Below, piece after piece: positions 9,352 through 18,470 of a stretch of DNA of 64,000 nucleotides. A model generated the notes under the pieces. The model was not told the DNA's origin. It did no database searches and saw nothing but the letters and a program-made list of their open reading frames with translations. The translations under genes and the position numbers were made by a program. The stretch lies in assembly GCF_000021705.1 (NCBI RefSeq), contig NC_012751.1, forward strand, positions 186,001-250,000, in the 5' to 3' direction. Position 1 is the stretch's first letter, and each line of letters starts with the position of its first letter. Source of the stretch: Candidatus Hamiltonella defensa 5AT (Acyrthosiphon pisum). Its GTDB lineage: Bacteria > Pseudomonadota > Gammaproteobacteria > Enterobacterales > Enterobacteriaceae.

Positions 9352-10530
9352 CTATGAAATGATCCGGGACCGAATAGATGCCCATATTTTTTTAAAAATA
9401 CGACGGGCATTTCTTAGTAATGAAGCAATATCTTTATTAATGATTTTTAAATCAGTAATTTCTATTTCATGGGCAAAATTATACGTATGCATTGCAATTG
9501 CATTTTTTGGTAAGTCAAACTTAGAGATAAGTTCTTCACGGTACTTATATTTTTCAGATAATTGGGTGATCTTCATTATATTGACTTTAAAACCATATCG
9601 ACGAGAACAGTCTTGTGATACGCGATATAAGTTACCTGCTTTACTCACATAAATAGAACCGGCATTACGTGCTAAAGCAATATCATGAACAGCAGGCATA
9701 TCAGAAATACGCCTAAAGGGTTTCTTTAATGGATCTTCACTTATAAATATTGTTAATTCATCCCCATAAGAAGCACCGTAAACTTTTTCACTAGTGAGCA
9801 AATACCACATATTTTCATTTTTAATCAAGACTGTATCAACGGCTTCTATATTACCAATAAGTGTTTTTACTTTATCCCACTTATATGGAAATTCATTACA
9901 CTTATAAAGATCTACTGTGTGATTATTTGATGATTCAGGAACCATGTACAATTCAGAGTTAATCTCAAATATATAAGGGAAAGAAAGATGATAGCTCTCA
10001 TTAATAATCTTTTTAATATTTATTATTTTATTTTTTTCTGTATCTAACTCACCAGCGCAAATGTATCCTCGGTCTACATCATAATTTAATCCCTCATAAA
10101 ATAAATAGTATTTATTATCACAATAATAAATAAAGGGATCTGCCATTAATTCATTTTTTTTAAATTCAATGATTTTCCAATCTTTATTGCCAATTTTACG
10201 ATATGCTATAACCCATTGATTTGGCATAAAAAATTTAACAAAGATATTTTTTAAAATTAAGCAAAAATAGTACAAAAAATATTCTATAAATAATATGCGT
10301 TTAGGGTTGATAATTTTAATTTTTTGATTAAATCTTTTTTCAAATAAAGTAATTTTTTCATTAATGAGCTTTTTGTTTTTTGTAAACGAAACTCTATTCG
10401 GTAGTAAGGATGATTTTATAACACTACCATCAGGGAATGAAAATTCTAATGTTAATTTATCATAAAATAAACATGAATTTACTACTTCAGCATCGATGGA
10501 TTTACCACTACCAATCTTTATAGAAATCAA
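9352..10530 (-). CDS. Beta-propeller protein resembling the GINT1 N-terminal/GH43-like fold; function unknown
   Basis: 392 residues. Repeated blade-like segments can be seen: ADPFIYYCDNKYYLFYE, then SFPYIFEINSELYMVPESS, VDTVLIKNENMWYLLTSE and DPLKKPFRRI. This pattern (ADPF, E near YLFYE, PES) fits the five-bladed propeller found at the N-terminus of glucosamine inositolphosphorylceramide transferase-like proteins and in bacterial polysaccharide loci. Such proteins are thought to bind or modify glycans, but no catalytic role can be claimed here. The start is TTG 10530, supported by GGAG 7 bases upstream. It is very AT-rich like the genes upstream, and it is the last gene of the decoration module. 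Confidence 0.55.
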   Translation of the reverse strand: MISIKIGSGKSIDAEVVNSCLFYDKLTLEFSFPDGSVIKSSLLPNRVSFTKNKKLINEKITLFEKRFNQKIKIINPKRILFIEYFLYYFCLILKNIFVKFFMPNQWVIAYRKIGNKDWKIIEFKKNELMADPFIYYCDNKYYLFYEGLNYDVDRGYICAGELDTEKNKIINIKKIINESYHLSFPYIFEINSELYMVPESSNNHTVDLYKCNEFPYKWDKVKTLIGNIEAVDTVLIKNENMWYLLTSEKVYGASYGDELTIFISEDPLKKPFRRISDMPAVHDIALARNAGSIYVSKAGNLYRVSQDCSRRYGFKVNIMKITQLSEKYKYREELISKFDLPKNAIAMHTYNFAHEIEITDLKIINKDIASLLRNARRIFKKIWASIRSRIIS

Positions 10531-10687
10531 TATTTAGCTCCATTTGTATTAAATTAAAACTTTTGGATAAAAGTTATATTTCACGTTGAAGGTTTTTTAT
10601 TAATATTAAATTTAATTATTTTAGCTTATTTATTATTTTATATAATTCAATGAATAATTTACCTTTCATACTGATAGGACAATTACC

Positions 10688-11350
10688 TTACCATTCTGTA
10701 AATAAAATTCCGCCAAATTTAGATTTAAATGAATCTATACCCATTTTATCCTCAGTAAGTGAAACGCCACCCATATCATAAAGCTTGTATCCCTTTTCTT
10801 TAAAAAATGAAATTGCTTCAAAATGTAATGTGCGATTGGCTCTGCCAATTAAATTTCTTTCCTTGCCATCTTCTCCACGAAGAGAAACAGAACATTTTAG
10901 CCTAGCTCTATTATTGTCTACGAAATAAACATTAAATACTACAATTCTGTTATCTTTTACTGCTTTAAAGAATGCAATATTTTCTTTTTTTCTAACAAGA
11001 CTTTTTTCCAGTTCATTAACGTTGGTACCAAGGTTTTTAAATTTATTAAACTTATTAAATAAAATGATAAATTCGACAATATCTTTCTGATTAATTTTTT
11101 CATTTATTAGAAACAATAATTTATCATCTCGATAACATTTATTAATTTCATTACGGGTATTTTTTGCAAATTTTTTAAAAATATCATTCAAATTTTCATT
11201 TAAATTTATTTGTAACGTGTAAAATTTTTGGAGATTAGGAAGTTGCGTATCTACTTGATAACATTTTAATATATCATACTCTGATTTTTTAATTAAGTCG
11301 TTGTATAATAGCCTGATATTATCATGATAATGACATTCTAAAATGTGCAA
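10688..11350 (-). CDS. FemAB/GNAT-fold acyl- or aminoacyltransferase-like protein
   Basis: 220 residues. The C-terminal part contains the GNAT/FemAB-type pattern FKEKGYKLYDMGGV followed by KSKFGG, as in transferases that add amino acids or acyl groups to peptidoglycan or surface sugars. A NTRNEINK segment near residue 75 resembles the substrate-contact region of those families. The only start is TTG at 11350 (residues before MHILECHYHDN stay open to a stop near 11400, with no ATG), so the N-terminus is uncertain and the gene may be truncated. It is strongly AT-rich. Role in decorating the glycan is inferred from position. Confidence 0.5.
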   Translation of the reverse strand: MHILECHYHDNIRLLYNDLIKKSEYDILKCYQVDTQLPNLQKFYTLQINLNENLNDIFKKFAKNTRNEINKCYRDDKLLFLINEKINQKDIVEFIILFNKFNKFKNLGTNVNELEKSLVRKKENIAFFKAVKDNRIVVFNVYFVDNNRARLKCSVSLRGEDGKERNLIGRANRTLHFEAISFFKEKGYKLYDMGGVSLTEDKMGIDSFKSKFGGILFTEW

Positions 11351-11741
11351 ACTATCATCTTTGATATTCTGATGTGAACATGATATATGACAGCCTCTAG
11401 TAAATTTTTAGAATTTTAGCCTATTAAGATAAAAAATATAATTGTGTTAGATGATTGTTATATTTAATAAATTCTTTATTTTGCCTGTTTTATCTTTGGA
11501 AACTGGCGATGCTATGATACTCAGGTATATTAGTTGAAATATGCGTTTGCGGGCCAAACATAGATGCCTCCATTTTTGATCCCATATTTTTTCACATCAG
11601 TGGTTTGATCACAGTTTTGGTATATGGTTTTCTTTTATGAAATGAACTTTAGCGAACTTGAAAAGTTTAATATAACTGAAGTGTATAAACCAAAAACATC
11701 AAAAGTATAACAGATAACATTCTTCATAATTAATTCTTTTA
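11351..11741. other. Gene-free AT-rich stretch between FemAB-like and sulfotransferase-like genes
   Basis: About 390 bases. An ATG at 11727, 15 bases after the sulfotransferase stop, opens only 30 codons (MKNVICYTFDVFG...), and another 27-codon run lies near 11500-11580. Both are stopped in all frames. This looks like a gene worn beyond recognition, or an eroded 5' half of the neighbouring transferase gene. No promoter or terminator is convincing. Confidence 0.4.
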
Positions 11742-12764
11742 TTATTTGTATAAAAAATTATAACAAAACTCAACAAGCTCCGTTTCGATAGAAGCGATTT
11801 CAATATTATATTTAGAATATTTACTTTTTAAGTTTGTATTGTCTTTTGATATTTTTGGATCAAAATATTTATATTTGTTAGTATGTTTAATGCTTTTAAG
11901 ACAACAAAAGTCACATACTTTTTGTACTGTTTGATCATATTTATAGATGAAGTCTTCAAAAGGCAATCGTAGAACGCTTTTTTTATCTTCTTGATCAAAT
12001 TTTTGATGTTCTCTAAGGATTTTAAACCAGTTAATATAGTCATGAATATTTTCAGTAGGAATCCACTTCTCATTCCAAAGACATTTATTTAAAAGATATA
12101 AATCACGAGGATCACGATCAATAACAATAATTTTTAAATCGTCAAAATACTTCAAATAATGATGAGTATTATTAGGTGGAACAAGTTGATCAAATATTAC
12201 ATACTCTTTTAAATCGTAATTAGATGCATTGATTAAATTTCGCAAATACTTACGAGTTTCTATATAAAATTTCTCTCTTGGGTAAGAATAATACATTTTT
12301 TTATTAAAAATCTTTCCATAAATTTTTGCCCCACCTTCTTTCATACCTAGAATTTTTTTCTGATAAAATCTCTCAAGGTAATATATAAATTTTTTAATAG
12401 ACGTATCACTAATAACATCTTGATGAAAAAAACCGTTCCACTCTATATTAATAATATTTCTTAAATATTCGTTTGTAATTTTTTTAAATTTCTTATTAAA
12501 AAAATTCTCATATGGATAAACATTACTTTTGCTAAGAAAATTTATATACTTTATATAGTTATTGATATGGTAACTTGTAGTTAATCGATTATTATTTTGG
12601 ACAATCCCATAGTCTAAATCTCTAAGTCCATGAGGATCGTGCAAAAACCTAAACTCGAAATTTCCAAATGAACAAACATTAGAAAATTCTTTTAGTAAAT
12701 CGGAAACAACACTTGAACCCGTACCACCATAACCAGTACATGTGATTACCTTTGGTCCTAACAT
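11742..12764 (-). CDS. Sulfotransferase-like protein (PAPS-binding fold)
   Basis: 340 residues. GYGGTGSS at about residues 11-18 matches the 5'-phosphosulfate-binding loop of sulfotransferases, and IIVIDRDPRDLYLL further on matches the 3'-phosphate-binding region (RDPRD). These enzymes move sulfate from PAPS to hydroxyls or amines of sugars or lipids. The remaining sequence, rich in Asn, Lys and Tyr, is too diverged to name a substrate. The start at 12764 abuts the stop of the tagD-like gene (12765), so the two are probably translationally linked. If sulfate really is transferred, the glycan would carry an extra negative charge besides phosphate. A kinase-like use of the P-loop is a less likely alternative. 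Confidence 0.6.
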   Translation of the reverse strand: MLGPKVITCTGYGGTGSSVVSDLLKEFSNVCSFGNFEFRFLHDPHGLRDLDYGIVQNNNRLTTSYHINNYIKYINFLSKSNVYPYENFFNKKFKKITNEYLRNIINIEWNGFFHQDVISDTSIKKFIYYLERFYQKKILGMKEGGAKIYGKIFNKKMYYSYPREKFYIETRKYLRNLINASNYDLKEYVIFDQLVPPNNTHHYLKYFDDLKIIVIDRDPRDLYLLNKCLWNEKWIPTENIHDYINWFKILREHQKFDQEDKKSVLRLPFEDFIYKYDQTVQKVCDFCCLKSIKHTNKYKYFDPKISKDNTNLKSKYSKYNIEIASIETELVEFCYNFLYK

Positions 12765-13238
12765 TTACTTATTAGCTCCAGATATTGCTTTTATAATATC
12801 AAAAATATTGTGGACTGATTCTTCAAGCTCTCGCAGTTTTTGAAGTGTAATGACAGATAATTTATTTTTTATGTCAGTTGTAGAAACGTTTTCAGTTCGT
12901 TTTAGATAAATAACTTCACATATATCATTTAAATCATCAAAATGACCTGTCCAGTCATCTCCTATTCCTAGGATGTTGACTTTATTATTAATGATATCTG
13001 ATCTTTTTTGTTCCCATGTATTTTCGGGAAGAACCAAATCAACATATTTGCAAGATTCAACTATTTCTTTTCGTTCTTCATAGCAAAAAAATGATTTCTT
13101 GTCTTTAAGTTGATTGAAACCGTCAGTGGAGATTACAACAATCAGATAGTCACCAAGTGCTTTTAGTCGCTTCAAAAGACGAATGTGCCCTACATGGAAA
13201 AGATCAAATGTTCCGTATGTTATAACTTTTTTTATCAA
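12765..13238 (-). CDS. tagD: Glycerol-3-phosphate cytidylyltransferase (TagD/TarD type)
   Basis: Makes CDP-glycerol from CTP and glycerol-3-phosphate for glycerol-phosphate polymers or decorations. ITYGTFDLFHVGHIRLL carries the HxGH nucleotide-binding motif, and RTENVSTTDIKNKL matches the RTExxSTT signature of this family. I place the start at TTG 13238, which overlaps the TGA of the upstream wzy gene (TTGA), giving 157 residues, usual for TagD. The open frame extends to 13292 but would overlap wzy deeply. It pairs with the TagF/B-like transferase at 15399-16553. Ethanolamine- or other phosphate-alcohol cytidylyltransferases share the fold, so substrate is inferred. Confidence 0.82.
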   Translation of the reverse strand: MIKKVITYGTFDLFHVGHIRLLKRLKALGDYLIVVISTDGFNQLKDKKSFFCYEERKEIVESCKYVDLVLPENTWEQKRSDIINNKVNILGIGDDWTGHFDDLNDICEVIYLKRTENVSTTDIKNKLSVITLQKLRELEESVHNIFDIIKAISGANK

Positions 13239-14308
13239 TTGATATTGCCTGAAAATTGATCTGTGAACCAAGGACGGTTTAAAATATAACAAAAATAGAA
13301 TAACCCATAGCTTATAAATAATAGGCTGAATGTTAATTTTTGTTTTATATGTGTATATATATGCATATAAAGTATCGGGAGTATATACTGCAACGGAACA
13401 TAGATTCTGATAGCCATCTCTCTATTAAATGATAGAAAAACAGATACTGATAATATTAACACATATAACTTTAATAAATCTGTATATATTTTATTATTTA
13501 TTCTATATTTGTAAAAATACAAGAAAATTAACAGATGGGAAAAATATAAAAAAATATACATATGTATGGTCGATATTGAACGTTTCGCATTAAAATGTAT
13601 ATGTTTGGCCAATGTTTTTTGTACTATATGGTAATCTCCATATTTATTTATTATAAACAGTCCAAAATCATCTAAGAACAATAACAATGCAATAATAAAA
13701 ATAAAAAATATTGCTTTAAGATTTATAAATCTAGAGAATACTAATAACAGTAAAAAAATAATGTTTGAATAATGGATAAGTGTAGAAAATATAAATAGAA
13801 AACCCGAAAGGAAATTTATTTTTTTTTTATTTAAATAAACAGCCAACCCTAAAAAAAAAAATGAAATACTGATAGGTTGTCTAAAATAATTAATTATTCC
13901 AAGAAGCGGTGCTAGACTAAATAAAAGAAACCATATAAATATGGTTATATGAGATTTTACATTTTTACCAAATATGATATACGCAAAAAATATATTTACC
14001 CCATAAATTAATGATAAAATCAGTAAGTATGCAGTTGGATTACTAGTAATTAATTGAATTAACGAAGTTATAACTACAAATAAGGGTTCAAAATTATTGT
14101 TATTGTAAAGAAAATTTTCTACATAATCTCTGGTATCTGAACCAATTGAGTAATCACGCAGCCCAAATAATGTCACATATATTATTATTAATAATAAGGA
14201 AACAAATATAGAAAAAGAATTGTTTTTAATTATTGCACAAAAAACAGCTATTAATAAATAAATTAACGATAAATTTAATAAAAAAGTTGGACTATATTCA
14301 GATATCAT
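13235..14308 (-). CDS. wzy: EpsG-like O-antigen/capsule polymerase (Wzy)
   Basis: 357 residues, strongly hydrophobic with roughly ten predicted membrane segments. The family-typical pattern GLRDYSIGSDTRDY is followed by an acidic NNFEPLF, and NYFRQPISISFF lies in the middle, as in EpsG-type polymerases. These join lipid-linked repeat units at the periplasmic face of the inner membrane. The start overlaps the upstream GT4 gene by 11 bases and its stop overlaps the tagD start, so it sits inside a tight operon. Wzy proteins are poorly conserved; the call rests on topology, motif and place in the locus. No inactivating change is seen despite the long A/T runs. Confidence 0.72.
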   Translation of the reverse strand: MISEYSPTFLLNLSLIYLLIAVFCAIIKNNSFSIFVSLLLIIIYVTLFGLRDYSIGSDTRDYVENFLYNNNNFEPLFVVITSLIQLITSNPTAYLLILSLIYGVNIFFAYIIFGKNVKSHITIFIWFLLFSLAPLLGIINYFRQPISISFFFLGLAVYLNKKKINFLSGFLFIFSTLIHYSNIIFLLLLVFSRFINLKAIFFIFIIALLLFLDDFGLFIINKYGDYHIVQKTLAKHIHFNAKRSISTIHMYIFLYFSHLLIFLYFYKYRINNKIYTDLLKLYVLILSVSVFLSFNREMAIRIYVPLQYILPILYMHIYTHIKQKLTFSLLFISYGLFYFCYILNRPWFTDQFSGNIN

Positions 14309-15398
14309 CTTTAAAAACCTGCGACCAACTCTTAGCTATGGATGATATATCAAAGACATTCATTTCTGAATAAGCTTGCCTTATAATTCTATTTCTTAAA
14401 TTTTCATCATTAATTAAAAGATCAATCTTATTCGCTAATTCTTGTACATTTGAGATATCAACTAATATACCATTTATCATATCATTAATTAATTTTTTTC
14501 CGCCACTTGTTTTTGTTGAAATAACAGCACATCCTTGAGATTTTGCTTCAAGTATACTCAATCCCATTCCTTCAAATAAAGAAGGTAATATACTTATTGT
14601 TGATCTTCTAAGATATTTCACTATATCATTTGTTGACTCATAAAATGATATATTTTTTAATTCTAAATTTTGAGCTAGTGATATGCATTCTTCTTTATCA
14701 GATCCATCACCTACAATCTGTAATTTCCAATTTTTATGTTTGGGCTCAATTATTTTCCAAGCTTTTATTAAATCGTCAACGCCTTTCTTCTTGGTTACCC
14801 GTCCAACAAAGATTACAACTTTATCATACTCGTTCGCTGCTCTTATGTAAGTTGGGATTGGGCATGGATTAAAAATAAATTTTATTTTTTCATCTTTTAC
14901 AACATCTGGTGTAGTGTCGGTATTTTTGAATAAACAGACTACATCATCAAATACATCAAAAATCATGCGAACTCGATGCTTAGTGGTACGGCGAGACATA
15001 TAAAATGTTTCGAATTCATTATTTCCACCATGAGAGAAATAAACAAGCTTAATATTTTTAAAAAAACCCAATTTTCTCCAAAAATAAATAGGTTCTATAT
15101 AAGCTGATTTATTTACAATTAGGTATGAGCTTTTTGCTTCTTTTAAAATAGGAAGAATTAAGAGCAAATTTATGGGTAAAGCTAATATTTTGTTCTTGAA
15201 AATATATTTTTTAATTTTGAAATTTATATTTTTCTCTAAGCCAAAATATGCTTTACCAGGAATAACTGATAGTATTTTACAATTAAAGCCCATTTGTGAA
15301 AAATAGTTAGCCCATAAACTGATTACTCGAACTACACCGCCAGCACTAACCATACTTTCAGTTAAAAATACTAATTTTTTAATCCTGTTTTTCATCAC
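14298..15398 (-). CDS. Family 4 glycosyltransferase (GT-B fold)
   Basis: 366 residues. The N-terminus has SMVSAGGVVRVISLWANYF, the acceptor-side loop of GT4 retaining enzymes, and the C-terminal half has FVGRVTKKKGVDDLIKAW, VGDGSDKEE and the donor-binding EX7E region SLFEGMGLSILEAKSQG. It transfers a sugar to a lipid-linked acceptor at the cytoplasmic face of the inner membrane; the sugar is unknown. It abuts the TagF/B-like gene (stop at 15399) and overlaps wzy, so the three should be co-translated. Confidence 0.85.
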   Translation of the reverse strand: MMKNRIKKLVFLTESMVSAGGVVRVISLWANYFSQMGFNCKILSVIPGKAYFGLEKNINFKIKKYIFKNKILALPINLLLILPILKEAKSSYLIVNKSAYIEPIYFWRKLGFFKNIKLVYFSHGGNNEFETFYMSRRTTKHRVRMIFDVFDDVVCLFKNTDTTPDVVKDEKIKFIFNPCPIPTYIRAANEYDKVVIFVGRVTKKKGVDDLIKAWKIIEPKHKNWKLQIVGDGSDKEECISLAQNLELKNISFYESTNDIVKYLRRSTISILPSLFEGMGLSILEAKSQGCAVISTKTSGGKKLINDMINGILVDISNVQELANKIDLLINDENLRNRIIRQAYSEMNVFDISSIAKSWSQVFKDDI

Positions 15399-16553
15399 TT
15401 AATCCAAATTTTCAATAATAAATTTGTGTATTTTTTGACAACTTCCATATTTTATCTCATTAAAAAAATTATTAGTTTTATGTCTTTCAGTTTTATAATA
15501 GGATTCATCATCTAATAGTTTAGATATTTCATAGATAAATTCACTCTGACTTGTGGGTTTTGGACCAGGTGTAACATTTTGATAATCAAAGTTTAAACCC
15601 ACGTTATTTTCGTACAATTTTAAATCGTACGGTAAGAATAAGACAGGTTTATTTAATATTAAAAAATCAAAATAAATGCTTGAATAATCCGTTACTAATA
15701 GATCAAATTTCGCTATGACATCCATCACCTCGTTACAAACATCTGATGAAAAATTTTTAATCCATTCTGAATTTTTTATCTCTATTTTTTGTAAATGATG
15801 TGGTCTTAAGCAAAGTAAAATATTGTTCTTTTTTAAGTACTCTTCAAGAATATCTTGATTAAAGTCTGAAAATGGAAAAAACTTAGTATCTTCACCAACC
15901 CAGTCATTACCGTAGAGTCCCACTCTCCATGTCGGAGCATATAAGATAATTCTTTCGTATTTGGGTAAATCAGAAATATAATCATTGATAGAATAATGGC
16001 TTACAAATAAGCTATCATTTCTTGGTTGCCCGAATGGCTTTATTTTTTTATCATTAATTAAGAAACTTTTTGAATAAATTGATGATAAATTTGAGCTCGT
16101 TGTAGAAAATAAATTATAATGTTTTGCAAACATTTTTAGGGTTAAAAAGATTCTTAATTTTTGTAAACCTGAGTACCCCATAATACCTACTTTTTTCAGA
16201 GGAATACCATGCCATAAATTAATTAAAATTCTAATCTTATGCCCAAATGGTGTTTTAAGAGGGAAACTACCATCTGTAACCCAAACTTTTGCATTTGATA
16301 TTATTATTATATCTTTTATCTTTTTAGTTGTTAAAAATTTATCACCATATTTTAAAATAAGTTTTTTTCTTAATTTATCGTCATTTATAATATATCTGAC
16401 ATCAAAGATGTTCTTTTTGAGTGAATATTCAAACAATGCTTTAGAGTTGAATTTAATATTGTTTTTATCAAATGTAAAAATTACCAATTTTTTTTTGGGG
16501 CGATATAATAAAGGTAAAAAAAAGCAAAAAATATAATTAAATAGATATTTCAT
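15399..16553 (-). CDS. CDP-glycerol:glycan glycerophosphotransferase (TagB/TagF family)
   Basis: 384 residues. The family landmarks are all present: NLWHGIPLKKVG, QPRNDSLF, YAPTWR, LRPHHLQK and LLVTDYSSIYFDF followed by PYD. These enzymes move glycerol-3-phosphate from CDP-glycerol onto a lipid-linked sugar or a growing glycerol-phosphate chain, as in teichoic acid synthesis; Gram-negative versions decorate capsules and O-antigens. A basic hydrophobic N-terminus (LFNYIFCFFLPLLYRPKKK) would anchor it at the inner membrane. With the TagD-like enzyme downstream it forms a complete CDP-glycerol donor and transfer pair. A CDP-ribitol or other CDP-alcohol substrate cannot be ruled out. Confidence 0.82.
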   Translation of the reverse strand: MKYLFNYIFCFFLPLLYRPKKKLVIFTFDKNNIKFNSKALFEYSLKKNIFDVRYIINDDKLRKKLILKYGDKFLTTKKIKDIIIISNAKVWVTDGSFPLKTPFGHKIRILINLWHGIPLKKVGIMGYSGLQKLRIFLTLKMFAKHYNLFSTTSSNLSSIYSKSFLINDKKIKPFGQPRNDSLFVSHYSINDYISDLPKYERIILYAPTWRVGLYGNDWVGEDTKFFPFSDFNQDILEEYLKKNNILLCLRPHHLQKIEIKNSEWIKNFSSDVCNEVMDVIAKFDLLVTDYSSIYFDFLILNKPVLFLPYDLKLYENNVGLNFDYQNVTPGPKPTSQSEFIYEISKLLDDESYYKTERHKTNNFFNEIKYGSCQKIHKFIIENLD

Positions 16554-16608
16554 TATTCTATAGATTATGTGAACGTGGCTTAATCTAAATTAAGTAATAG
16601 CCATCAGT

Positions 16609-16803
16609 TTACTCGAACAGTAAGGTTAATATATCAATATCATCATCCCATGGTATAAATCCGCCATGTCTTTTGGCTCCTAATAATGTTCCGCTATCAA
16701 TCCAACAATTAATATTGTGTTTATTACAAATCCGATCTATTTCTTTTAAACCTTCCAATAAAAGTAATTGTGCTTGTCGTAGTACTGATTTTTCTATTGT
16801 CAT
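16609..16803 (-). pseudogene. LicD-family phosphotransferase, N-terminal fragment
   Basis: 64 residues from ATG 16803. The fragment IDSGTLLGAKRHGGFIPWDD followed by DIDI is the unmistakable LicD active-site region, but the protein then ends in an unrelated LTLLFE tail where family members have 150-200 more residues. The next 50 bases and the gap before tagF hold no continuation in any frame, so the rest was deleted. LicD proteins transfer phosphocholine, or in phosphonate loci probably AEP, from a CDP/CMP carrier to sugars. Its loss next to the AEP cassette is striking. Confidence 0.85.
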
Positions 16804-16937
16804 AAATTTTTATTCCAAATTTATATTATGTTTATTACTACATTTTCATAATAGAAAATGAATATATAATATTTCAGGTTTTTTATTTACAGCTTTATTT
16901 CCTATTTTCTGCAAGAAAATATGTTAATATGGAGTTT

Positions 16938-17702
16938 TTAGTTAGAATCATTAATATTAAAAATATTTCCAATATCTAATTGATTTTCAAGTAAATATAT
17001 TTTAACTAAATATATATCGTGAACTGTAGTACCGACGTTTTAACATATAATTCTTTCATGATATTTTTCTCTTTCCAAAAGCTGATACCATTCACTACAT
17101 CACTAACTTCATGAGCTTTATTTTTAAAATTATAATAATATTTAAATCCACTTACATGAGAAAAATTATCAAAAAAAACTTTATTAAAAAATAAATCACA
17201 ATTCATAAAACCTCGAGTATGAATTGGAACCAAAAGACAACCTTCTTTAAAAGCATTATCTGGAGCAATGTTGCCATCAAAAAAAGTAACTGATGATATA
17301 ATAATGTCGCTATTTAAAATACAGTCAAAGTATGTTTCACAAATTTGAAAGGTGACTATATGAGATTCAACTATTTTTTTGCAAAAAGCTTTATCGAATG
17401 TGTTGCTACTTTAGCAGTTCTCATCGTAGTAATGAAATTTGCGTCCATAATAGCCTTAATATCACCAGTATTAATATTATAGAGCATTATTTGGCTATTT
17501 ATTAATGGTATTCTATCTGGAAACGATTAACTACTTTTATGCCCCCAAAATCGACATGTGGTAGCAGGCATGGTATAAAATTATAAAAGGAATCTTGATT
17601 AGGCTTCAAACTTGTTTTTGGCGGTAATATTGATTGATTTTTATTGACTCAGAAATCCAAGAAAAAATTTGCTGCGACTGAATATTTATTGAAATTATAT
17701 CT
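16938..17702 (-). pseudogene. Ornithine cyclodeaminase/mu-crystallin family protein, decayed
   Basis: Pieces in all three frames align in order with this family: ILPPKTSLKPNQDSF and DFGGIKVVN (near 17530-17640), then INTGDIKAIMDANFITTMRT (the MDA-x-x-IT-x-xRT motif, near 17420-17500), then a Rossmann part, NSDIIISSVTFFDG, with LLVPIHTRGF, and a tail GTTVHDIYLVKIYL in a new frame ending at 16938. At least four frameshifts and one stop are needed to join them. Members reduce or cyclise imino/amino acids using NAD(P)H; in glycan loci they may make a modified amino acid. It begins directly after the methyltransferase stop. Original substrate unknown. Confidence 0.75.
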
Positions 17703-18452
17703 TTATTTGAAAGTAATTTCATATTTTTCTGATTCTTTAATCAATAATAATAAAATGGATAAAATAAACATATTTTTTAAAACAAAATACATATATTTAG
17801 TATCTATCCTCTCCGTTTTTATATTTTGTAATATGAAATCATACTCAAGGACAAAAAAATATTTTGAAAAAATTTCAAGAAAATCATGAATTGTTCTATA
17901 TTGGGTATTATAAAAATGACCTATCTTCATATCATGATCTTTTATAATGATTCTATTCTTTAAAGTAGACACACCTTCCTCTATAAAAAGATAGCCTTTA
18001 TAATTTTTACTGATTTTTTTAAAGATTAAATCTAATTCTTTATCTAAAAAAAACTGTAATAAAAATTGAATTAATACAAAATCCCCATTTTTTAAATAAT
18101 TACTAATATTTAAAAAATTGTCGTTAATAAATTTTATTCTTTCATTTTTATTAACTAGTGAATTAGCTAACGCTATTTGTTGACTACTAAAATCGATCCC
18201 TACATAGTTTAAATTTAAGCGTATCGCTAAACTGCAAGCATAGCCGGTTCCGCATCCCGGATTAATAATCCTAGATGCTTTAATATCATATGAATTGAAA
18301 ATTTTCTTTAAAATTGCAAATTCATTATTTTCTCTTTCTTCAATTTCGGTATTATTAAAATGTATATTTAATGAATTTACTGAGGAATCATCATAAAAAG
18401 GCTTAACCTCTAATTTACTTACATCTTCATCATTACATGTTGTATATTTCAT
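17703..18452 (-). CDS. Class I SAM-dependent methyltransferase
   Basis: 249 residues. NPGCGTGYACSLAIRLNLNY is methyltransferase motif I, followed by VGIDFSSQQIALA (motif II acidic residue), with DFVLIQFLLQFF at motif IV. It starts 18 bases after the AEP transaminase gene, so it may methylate the phosphonate (as AEP is N-methylated in some glycans) or a sugar; this is only context. The composition is as AT-rich as the genes to the left and unlike the AEP genes to the right, so it belongs to the CDP-glycerol module by base use. The last 40 residues are hydrophobic and may be altered by a late frameshift. Confidence 0.72.
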   Translation of the reverse strand: MKYTTCNDEDVSKLEVKPFYDDSSVNSLNIHFNNTEIEERENNEFAILKKIFNSYDIKASRIINPGCGTGYACSLAIRLNLNYVGIDFSSQQIALANSLVNKNERIKFINDNFLNISNYLKNGDFVLIQFLLQFFLDKELDLIFKKISKNYKGYLFIEEGVSTLKNRIIIKDHDMKIGHFYNTQYRTIHDFLEIFSKYFFVLEYDFILQNIKTERIDTKYMYFVLKNMFILSILLLLIKESEKYEITFK

Positions 18453-18470
18453 TAATGTATTATCTCTTGA

